Source of the DNA: an uncultured Clostridia bacterium
Lineage (GTDB): Bacteria > Bacillota > Clostridia > Oscillospirales > Ruminococcaceae
Direction: 5' to 3'
Length of the DNA: 7,293 nucleotides
Assembly (NCBI GenBank): GCA_938014855.1
Contig: CALLQM010000313.1
Coordinates: forward strand, 1 to 7,293
The notes under the pieces were generated by a model. That model ran no database searches, was not told where the DNA came from, and saw only the letters and a list, made by a program, of their open reading frames with translations. How positions within the stretch are numbered: the stretch's first letter is position 1; each line of letters opens with the position of its first letter. A program made the position numbers and the translations under genes. Below are positions 1 to 6,110 of the stretch, in pieces.

Positions 1-301
1 CGGTTTCCCCTATAGTTCTTGCTGTCGCTGCAGACATTGCTCCCATTACATTTACTTTGCTCGTGTTACTTGATTTGGGTTCACCTGCCGCTTTTTTTAA
101 ATTAGATTTGTCTGCAGCTTGTGACGAACCTGCAGCACCCTTTTCCTTTTTAGGATCTGTCTGGCCTATGTTACTTGTCGAACCATGGATGTAATAATGA
201 CAATTACTGCACCCGTTACATCGGTTGCATGGATTACATCCATGCTGTGAATTCATTGGAAATCCTGAAAATCCGGGAGATCCATTATAATTATAAAACA
301 T
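1..301 (-). CDS. Cysteine-patterned hypothetical protein, N-terminal part (cut by window edge)
   Basis: This gene starts at an ATG at 301 and reads leftward without a stop for 100 codons to the edge, so the C-terminus is not visible. The start is supported by AAAAGGGG about six bases upstream. Residues 1-20 are rich in Gly, Phe, Tyr, Asn and Ser. They are followed by a strict cysteine ladder, C22-x2-C25-x2-C28-x2-C31-x2-C34, then a Tyr/His patch (HYYIHG). From about residue 45 the chain is a low-complexity hydrophilic stretch of Lys, Ala, Ser and Gly that looks disordered. There is no signal peptide or membrane segment. I do not recognise the family. A sigma-K-like promoter lies just upstream, and cysteine- and glycine-rich small proteins are common in spore coats and exosporia. 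A spore-surface role is therefore my inference; a metal-binding protein is the alternative. Confidence 0.72.
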   Translation of the reverse strand, partial: MFYNYNGSPGFSGFPMNSQHGCNPCNRCNGCSNCHYYIHGSTSNIGQTDPKKEKGAAGSSQAADKSNLKKAAGEPKSSNTSKVNVMGAMSAATARTIGET

Positions 302-358
302 ACTATTCCCCTTTTCCTCGGTTGTTCGCATTTCCGGCAGTATATAAACTGTCTGTCA

Positions 359-387
359 TATAGTATGTTATTGCGATGTTACGGGTG
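359..387 (-). promoter_or_regulatory. Sigma-K-like (late mother-cell sporulation) promoter
   Basis: On the minus strand CACC (387-384) is followed by a 16-base spacer and CATACTATA (367-359). This fits the Bacillus sigma-K consensus (mACm, about 16 bases, CATAnnnTA) at every defined position. It lies about 58 bases upstream of the ATG at 301, which leaves room for a leader of roughly 50 bases. The -10 also matches all but one position of a sigma-E -10 (CATACAnT), so early mother-cell control is possible. The match is by eye against a short consensus in AT-rich DNA, so chance is not excluded. Confidence 0.5.
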
Positions 388-472
388 CGACTGTATTAAA
401 ATGCGTGTATTATTTGCTTTATTCATCCATTTTGTATTTGTGGTCAAGTCCTTATCCTGCCTGACTGCTTAG

Positions 473-573
473 AACTGCCGGCACTTTTGTTTTTGCGGGA
501 ATAATGCAGAATCCCAAGCAAAAATGTATATTAAAATCAAAGCAAATGGAGTCTCAGAATATTTATAAAAATG
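473..573 (-). pseudogene. Decayed 3' fragment of a nagB-like gene
   Basis: Positions 473-511 match 4060-4098 inside the intact nagB at 34 of 39 bases without gaps, on the same strand. Read in the nagB frame the fragment gives FCIIPAKTKVPAV, against FCIVPAKTKAQAV in the intact protein. Further upstream on the minus strand, in a shifted frame, 573-530 gives HFYKYSETPF-ALILI, against CFDKLSEVPKKALTLT at the matching place in NagB; the two blocks are joined by small deletions. No start codon, catalytic motifs or continuous frame remain, so this is a relic of roughly the segment corresponding to NagB residues 180-225. The 39-base block is strong; the upstream block is weaker and was aligned by eye. 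Confidence 0.62.
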
Positions 574-667
574 CTTTAATATGAATGATAGAAGATTCGG
601 ATAACAAAATATGCTCTTTTTTCTAAGAAACTGCTCATCACAACAAAGAAAGAAGGACAAGAATTTT

Positions 668-1489
668 ATGGACATTTTAACGGTTATACAGTCAGCTTAC
701 CCCAAATTATCTAATAAAGAGCAGCAAATTGCTGATTATATTTTAAATCAAAAAAGCACAATCAAGAACATGAATATATCCGTATTAGCGCAAAAAGCGG
801 ATGTTTCAAATGGAATGATCACACGGTTCTGTAAAAAAATAGGTTGTAAAAATTTTGCTGATTTAAAAATCCAGTTAAGCAGTTTAAAAACACTAGAAAC
901 AAATGAAATGCATAATACAATCAGCGCCTTTACGGAGGTACATGACTATTATAAAAAAGGAATTGACCAAACCAACCGATTGTTAAGCAGTGATCATATT
1001 TTAAAAGTATCCAGTATGCTTCGAGAGGCACAAAAAATATATATCTATGGGGTAGGAAGTTCCGGCCTTACTGCGACTGAATTTCAGCTTAGGCTGTCCC
1101 GAATGGGATTTTGTGTTCAGAGTATTACAGATTCCCATCTTATGCTGATCAACAGTTCCATCATATCAAAAAACGATTTAGTTATAGCCATTTCTATTTC
1201 CGGACAAACCTCTAATATTGTAAAAGCTGTAAAAGTAGCAAAAAAGAAGCAATGCAAAATTATCAGCTTTACAAGTTTTGCAGAAAGTGTTCTTGCAAAA
1301 AATTCAGATTATTGTATCAATGTCTCCAATACTTTATTTATTGATAAAGAGCGGTTTATTAACAGTCAATTTTCTGTCATGTATGCAATTGATATCTTGT
1401 GCAGTATGCTTCTAAAAGATAAAACCCTAAAAAATAAAATGCAAATTACCGTGAATACAATTATCAAAAATAGTCATATCAAAGCCTAA
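668..1489 (+). CDS. RpiR/MurR-family transcriptional regulator, NanR-like
   Basis: This is a 273-residue protein of the usual RpiR layout and length. Residues 1-75 form the N-terminal HTH_6 domain, with the helix-turn-helix around SVLAQKADVSNGMITRFCKK (about 38-57). Residues 120-245 form a SIS sugar-phosphate-binding domain, with the glycine loop YGVGSSG near 127-133 and the second phosphate-binding Ser/Thr loop ISISGQTSN. I chose the ATG at 668 because AGAAGGA (651-657) lies about ten bases before it and the protein then opens in family style (MDILTVIQSAYPKLSNKEQQ). An earlier in-frame ATG at 611 would add a non-homologous 19-residue tail. RpiR-type NanR proteins of Clostridium and Staphylococcus respond to ManNAc-6-P. 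With a PTS permease and nanE directly downstream, the same ligand and local control are likely but inferred. The gene is markedly AT-rich. Confidence 0.88.
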   Translation: MDILTVIQSAYPKLSNKEQQIADYILNQKSTIKNMNISVLAQKADVSNGMITRFCKKIGCKNFADLKIQLSSLKTLETNEMHNTISAFTEVHDYYKKGIDQTNRLLSSDHILKVSSMLREAQKIYIYGVGSSGLTATEFQLRLSRMGFCVQSITDSHLMLINSSIISKNDLVIAISISGQTSNIVKAVKVAKKKQCKIISFTSFAESVLAKNSDYCINVSNTLFIDKERFINSQFSVMYAIDILCSMLLKDKTLKNKMQITVNTIIKNSHIKA

Positions 1490-1652
1490 ATACTAATTTG
1501 TAATTATAGCCAAGATCAGTTAGCTGTATTTGTTTATAAGTAACGAATATGGTGTTTTTTAAAATAATTTTAATAATTTGTCTTTCACTAAAATAATTAT
1601 AGTAATGAGGTGTAATAAATGTTCGATATCATTGAATGTTAGGAGGATTCGC
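1490..1652 (+). promoter_or_regulatory. AT-rich control region upstream of the PTS gene, with a small inverted repeat
   Basis: The 163 bases between the regulator and the permease are very AT-rich, with no terminator. They contain a perfect 15-base inverted repeat, TTAAAAT-A-ATTTTAA, at 1559-1573, a plausible operator for the adjacent RpiR-type repressor, although such repeats arise easily in AT-rich DNA. A weak -35-like TTGTCT (1578-1583) with TATAGT (1599-1604) follows at a short spacing of 15. The clearest signal is the ribosome binding site AGGAGG (1641-1646), six bases before the ATG at 1653. Confidence 0.35.
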
Positions 1653-3143
1653 ATGTTTAAGCAATTTCAAAAACTAGGCAGAGCTTTTATGCTGCCGATT
1701 GCAATTTTGCCTGCAGCCGGTCTTTTATTAGGAATTGGCGGCGCATTATCAAATTCCAACACCATAGCTGCATATCCGGTACTTAATTCTTCTGTTTTGC
1801 AGGCGATTTTTAAAATCATGTCTGCAGCAGGAAACGTCGTCTTTGCAAATTTGTCTTTGATTATTTGTATAGGCCTTGCAGTAGGACTCGCAAAAAGGGA
1901 TAAAGGCACTGCAGGATTGGCTGCTGCCGTAGCATTTTTAGTAATGAATGCTTCGATCAATATTATGATCGAGGTGTTTAACCCCTCCATCGAGTCGATT
2001 GATACAGGTGTCGTTGGTTCAATTGCAATTGCCTGCGTTGTTACATATTTGCATGACCGCTATAAAAGCATTCAGCTTCCATCATTTCTAGGATTTTTCG
2101 GCGGTTCTCGGTTTATTCCAATAGTGTCCTCTTTTGTAGCAATTTTTGTGGGTGCTGTATTTTTCATTATTTGGCCGCCATTTCAAATGTGGCTGGTGAA
2201 TGCGGGAAATGCAATTGCAAAAATGGGATACCTTGGAACATTCCTATATGGTTTTTTATTGAGGCTGACCGGTGCGGTTGGTCTGCATCATATGATCTAT
2301 CCGATGTTTTGGTATACAGAATTGGGCGGAGTTGCAACAGTAGCAGGACAACAGATTGCAGGTGCGCAGAAAATTTTCTTTGCCCAGCTTGCTGACCCGG
2401 CACATGTCGGTTTATATACAAACGGAACCCGCTTCTTTGCAGGCCGTTTTGCAACGATGATGTTTGGTCTGCCCGCCTCCTGTCTTGCTATGTATCACTG
2501 TGTTCCCAAAAGCCGGCGAAATTTAGTCATTGGATTATACTTAAGCGCCGCGCTTACTTCTTTCTTAACCGGTATCACAGAACCGATTGAGTTTATGTTC
2601 TTATTTATCGCACCTTGGCTGTATGTCATCCATGCATTTTTTGATGGCTTATCCTTTTTAGTAGCAGATCTGCTTTCTATTCGCATTGGAAACACCTTTT
2701 CCGGAGGTGCAATCGACTTTACACTATTTGGCATCCTGCAAGGCAACGATAAAACCAATTGGCTCTATGTATTATTGGTCGGTACCATTTGGGCGGTTTT
2801 ATATTACGTAGTGTTCCGCTTTTTGATTACCAAATTTCATGTTGCAATCCCAGGACGGGAAAGCGATGGTGACGAGGTGTTTGTAGAAACAAAACAAACA
2901 ATTGCACAAACAGCTGTCAAAGTGCTGGCCGCACTAGGCGGGCAAGAAAATATTGAGGATGTCGATGCATGCATTACTCGTTTGCGTGTATCTGTGAAAG
3001 ATGTTTCATTAGTTGATAAGAACGAATTAAAGAGGTTGGGAGCAACTGCGGTTCTAGAGGTTAAAGGCGGAATTCAGGCAATTTGGGGAGCAAAAGCAGA
3101 CCTCTTAAAACAAAGCATAAACAATATAATTGGTGCTGAATAG
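1653..3143 (+). CDS. PTS sugar permease, EIICB of the glucose/GlcNAc superfamily (amino sugar likely)
   Basis: This 496-residue membrane protein imports and phosphorylates a sugar using phosphate from HPr and an EIIA. The EIIC domain (about 1-410) opens with LGRAFMLPIAILPAAG, carries GLHH with His212 and His213, and has the GITEPIEF signature at 307-314. It ends before PGRES. The EIIB domain (about 425-495) contains DACITRLRVSV, with the expected phosphorylated Cys440. No EIIA domain is present, so one must be supplied in trans. By eye the sequence most resembles MalX/glucose-type members (for example LGFFGGSRFIPI and IGNTFSGGAIDF), so family alone does not fix the substrate. The neighbouring nanE and RpiR regulator favour ManNAc or a related amino sugar. 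The ATG at 1653 has a perfect AGGAGG six bases upstream; an in-frame start at 1578 would add 25 unrelated residues. It probably forms an operon with nanE. Confidence 0.9.
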   Translation: MFKQFQKLGRAFMLPIAILPAAGLLLGIGGALSNSNTIAAYPVLNSSVLQAIFKIMSAAGNVVFANLSLIICIGLAVGLAKRDKGTAGLAAAVAFLVMNASINIMIEVFNPSIESIDTGVVGSIAIACVVTYLHDRYKSIQLPSFLGFFGGSRFIPIVSSFVAIFVGAVFFIIWPPFQMWLVNAGNAIAKMGYLGTFLYGFLLRLTGAVGLHHMIYPMFWYTELGGVATVAGQQIAGAQKIFFAQLADPAHVGLYTNGTRFFAGRFATMMFGLPASCLAMYHCVPKSRRNLVIGLYLSAALTSFLTGITEPIEFMFLFIAPWLYVIHAFFDGLSFLVADLLSIRIGNTFSGGAIDFTLFGILQGNDKTNWLYVLLVGTIWAVLYYVVFRFLITKFHVAIPGRESDGDEVFVETKQTIAQTAVKVLAALGGQENIEDVDACITRLRVSVKDVSLVDKNELKRLGATAVLEVKGGIQAIWGAKADLLKQSINNIIGAE

Positions 3144-3166
3144 ACCAAGTCAGGGAGTTGAATGCA

Positions 3167-3811
3167 TTGAAACGAGGACTTATTGTATCATGTCAGGCAT
3201 TACCAGGAGAGCCGCTTCAAAGCCCATTTATTATGGGGCGTATGGCGTTAGCCGCTAAGCAAGGCGGAGCAATTGGAATCCGTGCAACTGGCATTGCTGA
3301 CATGGAAGAACTTAAAAAACACGTGGCTTTACGCATACTCGGCATTATAAAAAAAGAATATCCAAATTTAAAACCATATATAACGCCGACCATGAAAGAA
3401 GTGGAAGCGCTTATTGAGTTAGGTGTTGATATTGTTGCTTTAGATGCAACATCCTGCCAAGAGATTGATTTTTTAAAACTTGTAAGAAAAAAATATCCAA
3501 ATCAAAAGTTGATGGCGGATATTTCTACTATTGAAGAAGGGCTTCGGGCTGACGAGCTTGGTTTTGATTTTATAGGTACCACTTTAATCGGATATACGAA
3601 CCAATCAAAAGGTTTCAATAAATTTGATGTGCTTAAGGAATTAATTAAACAATGTAAAAGTCATGTAATAGCAGAAGGAAATTTTAGCACTCCGAAACAA
3701 GCGGCAGAAGCGATCAAATTAGGTGCCTATTGCGTAGTTGTTGGCAGCTCGATTACCCGTCCACAAATGATTACCAAACGTTTTGCTAAGTGCGTATATG
3801 ACGTTTTGTAA
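3167..3811 (+). CDS. nanE: N-acetylmannosamine-6-phosphate 2-epimerase
   Basis: NanE converts ManNAc-6-P to GlcNAc-6-P in the cytoplasm, the step linking sialic acid or ManNAc use to the GlcNAc pathway. The protein is a TIM barrel of 214 residues, close to the usual length. It shows the family blocks in order: GLIVSCQALPGEPL, GAIGIRATG (Arg39), LGIIKK (Lys62, the probable catalytic lysine), LMADIST, GTTLIGYT, VIAEGNFSTP with its conserved Glu, and VVGSSITRP. I chose the TTG at 3167 because AGGGAG (3152-3157) lies nine bases before it and the protein then opens as MKRGLIVSCQ. The in-frame TTG at 3158 directly abuts the ribosome binding site, and no ATG is available in frame. It follows the PTS gene by 23 bases, so co-transcription is likely. 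No NanA lyase or NanK kinase is present, as expected if the PTS delivers ManNAc-6-P directly. Confidence 0.93.
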   Translation: MKRGLIVSCQALPGEPLQSPFIMGRMALAAKQGGAIGIRATGIADMEELKKHVALRILGIIKKEYPNLKPYITPTMKEVEALIELGVDIVALDATSCQEIDFLKLVRKKYPNQKLMADISTIEEGLRADELGFDFIGTTLIGYTNQSKGFNKFDVLKELIKQCKSHVIAEGNFSTPKQAAEAIKLGAYCVVVGSSITRPQMITKRFAKCVYDVL

Positions 3812-3824
3812 CTATTCTGGTATA

Positions 3825-3838
3825 GTAAATCGATTTAC
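3825..3838. repeat. Perfect 14-base palindrome, possible operator
   Basis: GTAAATCGATTTAC is fully self-complementary and sits just after the nanE stop, before the terminator. Its centre resembles LacI-family operators, but the outer bases do not match the CcpA cre consensus. No promoter is visible beside it, so its role is unknown. Confidence 0.3.
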
Positions 3839-3843
3839 GCGAA

Positions 3844-3883
3844 TAAAATGGCCGGATATTTAAAAAAATATCCGGCCATTTTA
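3844..3883. terminator. Bidirectional intrinsic terminator between nanE and nagB
   Basis: A perfect 18-base-pair stem (3844-3861 with 3866-3883) closes a four-base AAAA loop. The stem has a GC core, GGCCGGATA, and is flanked by A/T runs on both sides, so each transcript ends in a T-rich arm (ATTTTA). It separates two converging genes, nanE on the plus strand and nagB on the minus strand, and can stop transcription from both. Confidence 0.9.
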
Positions 3884-3910
3884 TGATGAGCAAACTCTGC
3901 TCTTAAACAA

Positions 3911-3956
3911 TGGAGGTAAAAGGAGAAATTATATAATGAATAAGTATGTCACTTAA
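3911..3956 (+). other. Orphan ribosome binding site and start codon of a lost plus-strand gene
   Basis: The purine-rich stretch GGAGGTAAAAGGAG (3912-3925) holds two Shine-Dalgarno cores and is followed ten bases later by ATG at 3936. The frame gives MNKYVT and stops at TAA 3954-3956, the last codons overlapping the 3' end of the opposing nagB. This has the anatomy of a real gene start whose body has been cut off. A regulatory leader peptide is less likely, because no plus-strand gene follows. Confidence 0.5.
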
Positions 3957-4716
3957 GAAGATTACTGCTGTCAGCATCTAAATAGAGAATTGACGATTTC
4001 GCGTGGCGCAGAATACTTGCCGGACATTTTTCACTAACCGGACCATTTACTGTATCGTAAACAGCCTGCGCTTTTGTTTTTGCAGGAACAATGCAGAAAT
4101 GATAATCCGCATTCATCAAAGCCGGGACGGTCAATGTCAATGCTTTTTTTGGAACTTCTGAAAGTTTATCGAAACAGCCATCATGTACTTGCTGGTTGCG
4201 GCATTTTTCCTCAAGCGATACTTCCTTTATCATTTTGGAATCATGAAAATCTGCAACCGATGGATCATTAAACGCAATATGTCCATTTTCTCCAATCCCC
4301 ATGCACACAATGTCGGCACGATTTTGGGTTAATAAATCACCATAACGTTGACATTCTGCATCAATATCCTCTGCAAGACCATTGATTAAATGAACGGATT
4401 TAAAATTACATTGATTGAAAAGATGCTCACAAAGGAAATTGCCAAAGCCCTGTGGAGCGTCTTTCGGCAATCCGATGTATTCATCCATATGAAATGCATT
4501 AATTCTTGAAAAATCTATTTTTTTGTTAGAAACAAGTGCTTCTAACACTTCATTTTGAGAAGGTGCGGCCGCAAAAATCATATTGATTTCCTCTTTTTTA
4601 GAAAGCAAGCCAATGATCGCACCTGCTATTTCTTTTGCGGCATATCTCCCCATATCCTCGCGTGAATCATATACTTTCACGGTTAATTGATCGACTTTAA
4701 AATGTTTGGTTTCCAT
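3949..4716 (-). CDS. nagB: Glucosamine-6-phosphate deaminase family protein, divergent NagB subtype
   Basis: This 255-residue cytoplasmic protein belongs to the NagB/6-phosphogluconolactonase fold family. NagB converts GlcN-6-P to fructose-6-P and ammonia. Visible motifs are FHMDEYIGL with Asp78 and Glu79 (the catalytic aspartate region), GIGENGHIAFNDP at 140-152 with His146, and a C-terminal VPALMNADYHFCIVPAKTKA block. Two points differ from classical NagB. The phosphate-binding loop, usually a Gly/Ser/Thr-rich GGTP-type sequence, reads AAAPSQNEV (49-57), and the usual NEP is NDP. It may therefore be a subfamily with a related but different sugar phosphate. The ATG at 4716 has AAGGAG eight to nine bases upstream. 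The start is 33 bases after the ceramidase-family gene, so the two are probably one transcript, ended by the shared terminator at 3844-3883. Confidence 0.85.
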   Translation of the reverse strand: METKHFKVDQLTVKVYDSREDMGRYAAKEIAGAIIGLLSKKEEINMIFAAAPSQNEVLEALVSNKKIDFSRINAFHMDEYIGLPKDAPQGFGNFLCEHLFNQCNFKSVHLINGLAEDIDAECQRYGDLLTQNRADIVCMGIGENGHIAFNDPSVADFHDSKMIKEVSLEEKCRNQQVHDGCFDKLSEVPKKALTLTVPALMNADYHFCIVPAKTKAQAVYDTVNGPVSEKCPASILRHAKSSILYLDADSSNLLK

Positions 4717-4749
4717 CTTGGTTACTCCTTTTTTATGATTTATATCAAA

Positions 4750-6021
4750 CTATTTTACGGAATGGACTGCGGTTATTTGACTTTCACGCAGAATGGTATC
4801 CACTGATTCATCCCATTTTCCGGGAAGTCCAAAGTAATATAGAAAATCTTCTGCTTCATATCCCCCTTCTTTTATCTGCTGTGCCGTTGCAATATAGCCT
4901 AACATGCCATTGCTATACCCTATCGTCATAATCGTATCGTTTGGAAAATGAGATCGGATATCTTGCGCATAGCCACTGACAATTTCCCCATTTGCCGCTG
5001 CAAGAATGATATTCTCCGAAACCCGAATCGCCTGCACTTGCAGCATATGAGGAGCGTGCAGCTGATCCGGTTGTTTTGAAAACAAACGATACCAAGAACG
5101 ATATGGTTCAACCGTAAGGTCAAGATTGGTACTAAGGTCGTCTGCAATCTGATTGACTGTGGGAATTTCTTGTTGTATGATTGCTCCTTTTAAATTTAAT
5201 TTAATGGGTTTCCCTTTAGTTTCCAGTGCAGGTTTAATTTTTTGATAAAAGGCGCGCCCAAACCGCTGAGCCAAATGAAAATTCCCCCGAAAAAATTCAT
5301 CCCCAATAATGGCTCTTGGACGGATATCCCCTGTATAGCCTTGTAAAAACAAAGCGGTACAATCTGTCCACTGTGACTCAATAAAACCACAAAGCACACC
5401 GGGGTAATCCGGATTTATTTCATTGTCATCGGCAATATTCGCATGGCAGGCATAATTGATAAGCACCGCTTCCAATCTGCCGGACTGTTCATGATTTAGT
5501 TTCATCAGATGGCAGATCGGTTCTGTGTGTCCGTTAAAATTAGGGCGCATTTCAATCTTTCCGTCCACCATAAGCCGTCGGTTGACCGACAGATGAACAT
5601 CCGTTGCTTGATAACTGCAAACAATCGGAATCGGTTTTTTCATAGCCTGATCAATCAATTGTTTGATCGCATCATCCAAAAATAAAGCATATTCTTCATC
5701 ATACGTTCCAAGCAATGGGTGTGCGTTTTTTACAAGATAAGGCGCACTATGATTATGCGTTGCAGAAATTAATACATTTTCCGCAGGAATACCATAGCGG
5801 TCGGACAAATAATCTCGAATCGTGTTTGTCATTTCATCTGTAACACACAGCATTTCAACGCTGAGAATAGCAGTACGAGCTTTTCTGTCATCTTCTAATA
5901 CGATGAAACGCGCCATGATATCTTGTTTTACTCCCGTGTAATTTCCAATGCGATGTGCAAATCCAGCAAGCCGTATTGGTTTTAAGGGTGTAATAATCGT
6001 CTTTGCTTTATACAAAAGCAT
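4750..6021 (-). CDS. Neutral/alkaline ceramidase-family (PF04734-like) amidohydrolase, cytoplasmic
   Basis: This is a 423-residue protein of the neutral ceramidase N-terminal-domain family, much shorter than true ceramidases and with no signal peptide or membrane segment, so it should act in the cytoplasm. Likely zinc-site motifs are SATHNHSAP (His89, His91), NYACHANI (His193), NGEIVSGY (Glu346) and GYSNGMLGY (Tyr369 or Tyr376). The nucleophile region of true ceramidases (SSNLGD type) is replaced by FLQGYTGDIRP (226-236), which lacks the serine, so the chemistry or substrate probably differs. Ceramidases hydrolyse N-acyl amide bonds. Between a transporter and a NagB-like deaminase, an N-acyl amino-sugar deacylase is a reasonable inference, and nagA is absent here. 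The ATG at 6021 has AGGAGG about ten bases upstream (6032-6037). Family assignment is firm; the substrate is unknown. Confidence 0.82.
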   Translation of the reverse strand: MLLYKAKTIITPLKPIRLAGFAHRIGNYTGVKQDIMARFIVLEDDRKARTAILSVEMLCVTDEMTNTIRDYLSDRYGIPAENVLISATHNHSAPYLVKNAHPLLGTYDEEYALFLDDAIKQLIDQAMKKPIPIVCSYQATDVHLSVNRRLMVDGKIEMRPNFNGHTEPICHLMKLNHEQSGRLEAVLINYACHANIADDNEINPDYPGVLCGFIESQWTDCTALFLQGYTGDIRPRAIIGDEFFRGNFHLAQRFGRAFYQKIKPALETKGKPIKLNLKGAIIQQEIPTVNQIADDLSTNLDLTVEPYRSWYRLFSKQPDQLHAPHMLQVQAIRVSENIILAAANGEIVSGYAQDIRSHFPNDTIMTIGYSNGMLGYIATAQQIKEGGYEAEDFLYYFGLPGKWDESVDTILRESQITAVHSVK

Positions 6022-6062
6022 TTGAAAAATTCCTCCTGTTCCTATGCGGAATCTTTAAGAAG

Positions 6063-6093
6063 ATACCCGTCCCGCTATTGGCGGGACGGGTAT
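6063..6093. terminator. Stem-loop between the symporter and the ceramidase-family gene
   Basis: A perfect 13-base-pair GC-rich stem (6063-6075 with 6081-6093; left arm ATACCCGTCCCGC) closes a five-base loop. It lies 18 bases after the symporter stop on the minus strand. On that strand the following bases (CTTCTTAAAG) form a poor T-tract, while on the plus strand TGTATTTTT follows. It may act as a partial terminator or mRNA-end stabiliser within a minus-strand operon. Confidence 0.6.
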
Positions 6094-6110
6094 TGTATTT
6101 TTAAGAAACA

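Larger units (their letters stand above)
302..667. other. Intergenic region between the Cys-patterned gene and rpiR
   Basis: No intact gene is credible in this stretch. It holds the ribosome binding site and sigma-K-like promoter of the leftward gene (302-387), a decayed nagB-like fragment on the minus strand (473-573), and the leader of the rpiR gene with its ribosome binding site at 651-657. I could not identify a convincing sigma-A promoter for rpiR. The DNA between about 530 and 610 is AT-rich, with several weak -10-like hexamers but no matching -35. Confidence 0.6.

Noticed and set aside
175..363. Open frame of 62 codons on the plus strand
   Set aside because: It lies antisense to the Cys-patterned gene, which has a good ribosome binding site and promoter; the frame itself has no start signal and no recognisable domain.
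611..667. Upstream ATG giving a longer regulator
   Set aside because: The added 19 residues are not RpiR-like, and the ATG at 668 has its own ribosome binding site.
469..675. Open frame of 68 codons on the minus strand overlapping the rpiR start
   Set aside because: No ribosome binding site or family resemblance as a whole. Its right part overlaps the start of rpiR, and its left part is explained as a frameshifted nagB relic.
1578..1652. Upstream TTG start giving a longer PTS permease
   Set aside because: The extra 25 residues do not resemble EIIC N-termini, and AGGAGG is placed for the ATG at 1653.
3825..3838. Palindrome considered as a CcpA cre site
   Set aside because: The central CG and flanking A/T fit, but the conserved outer TG and CA of the consensus are absent.
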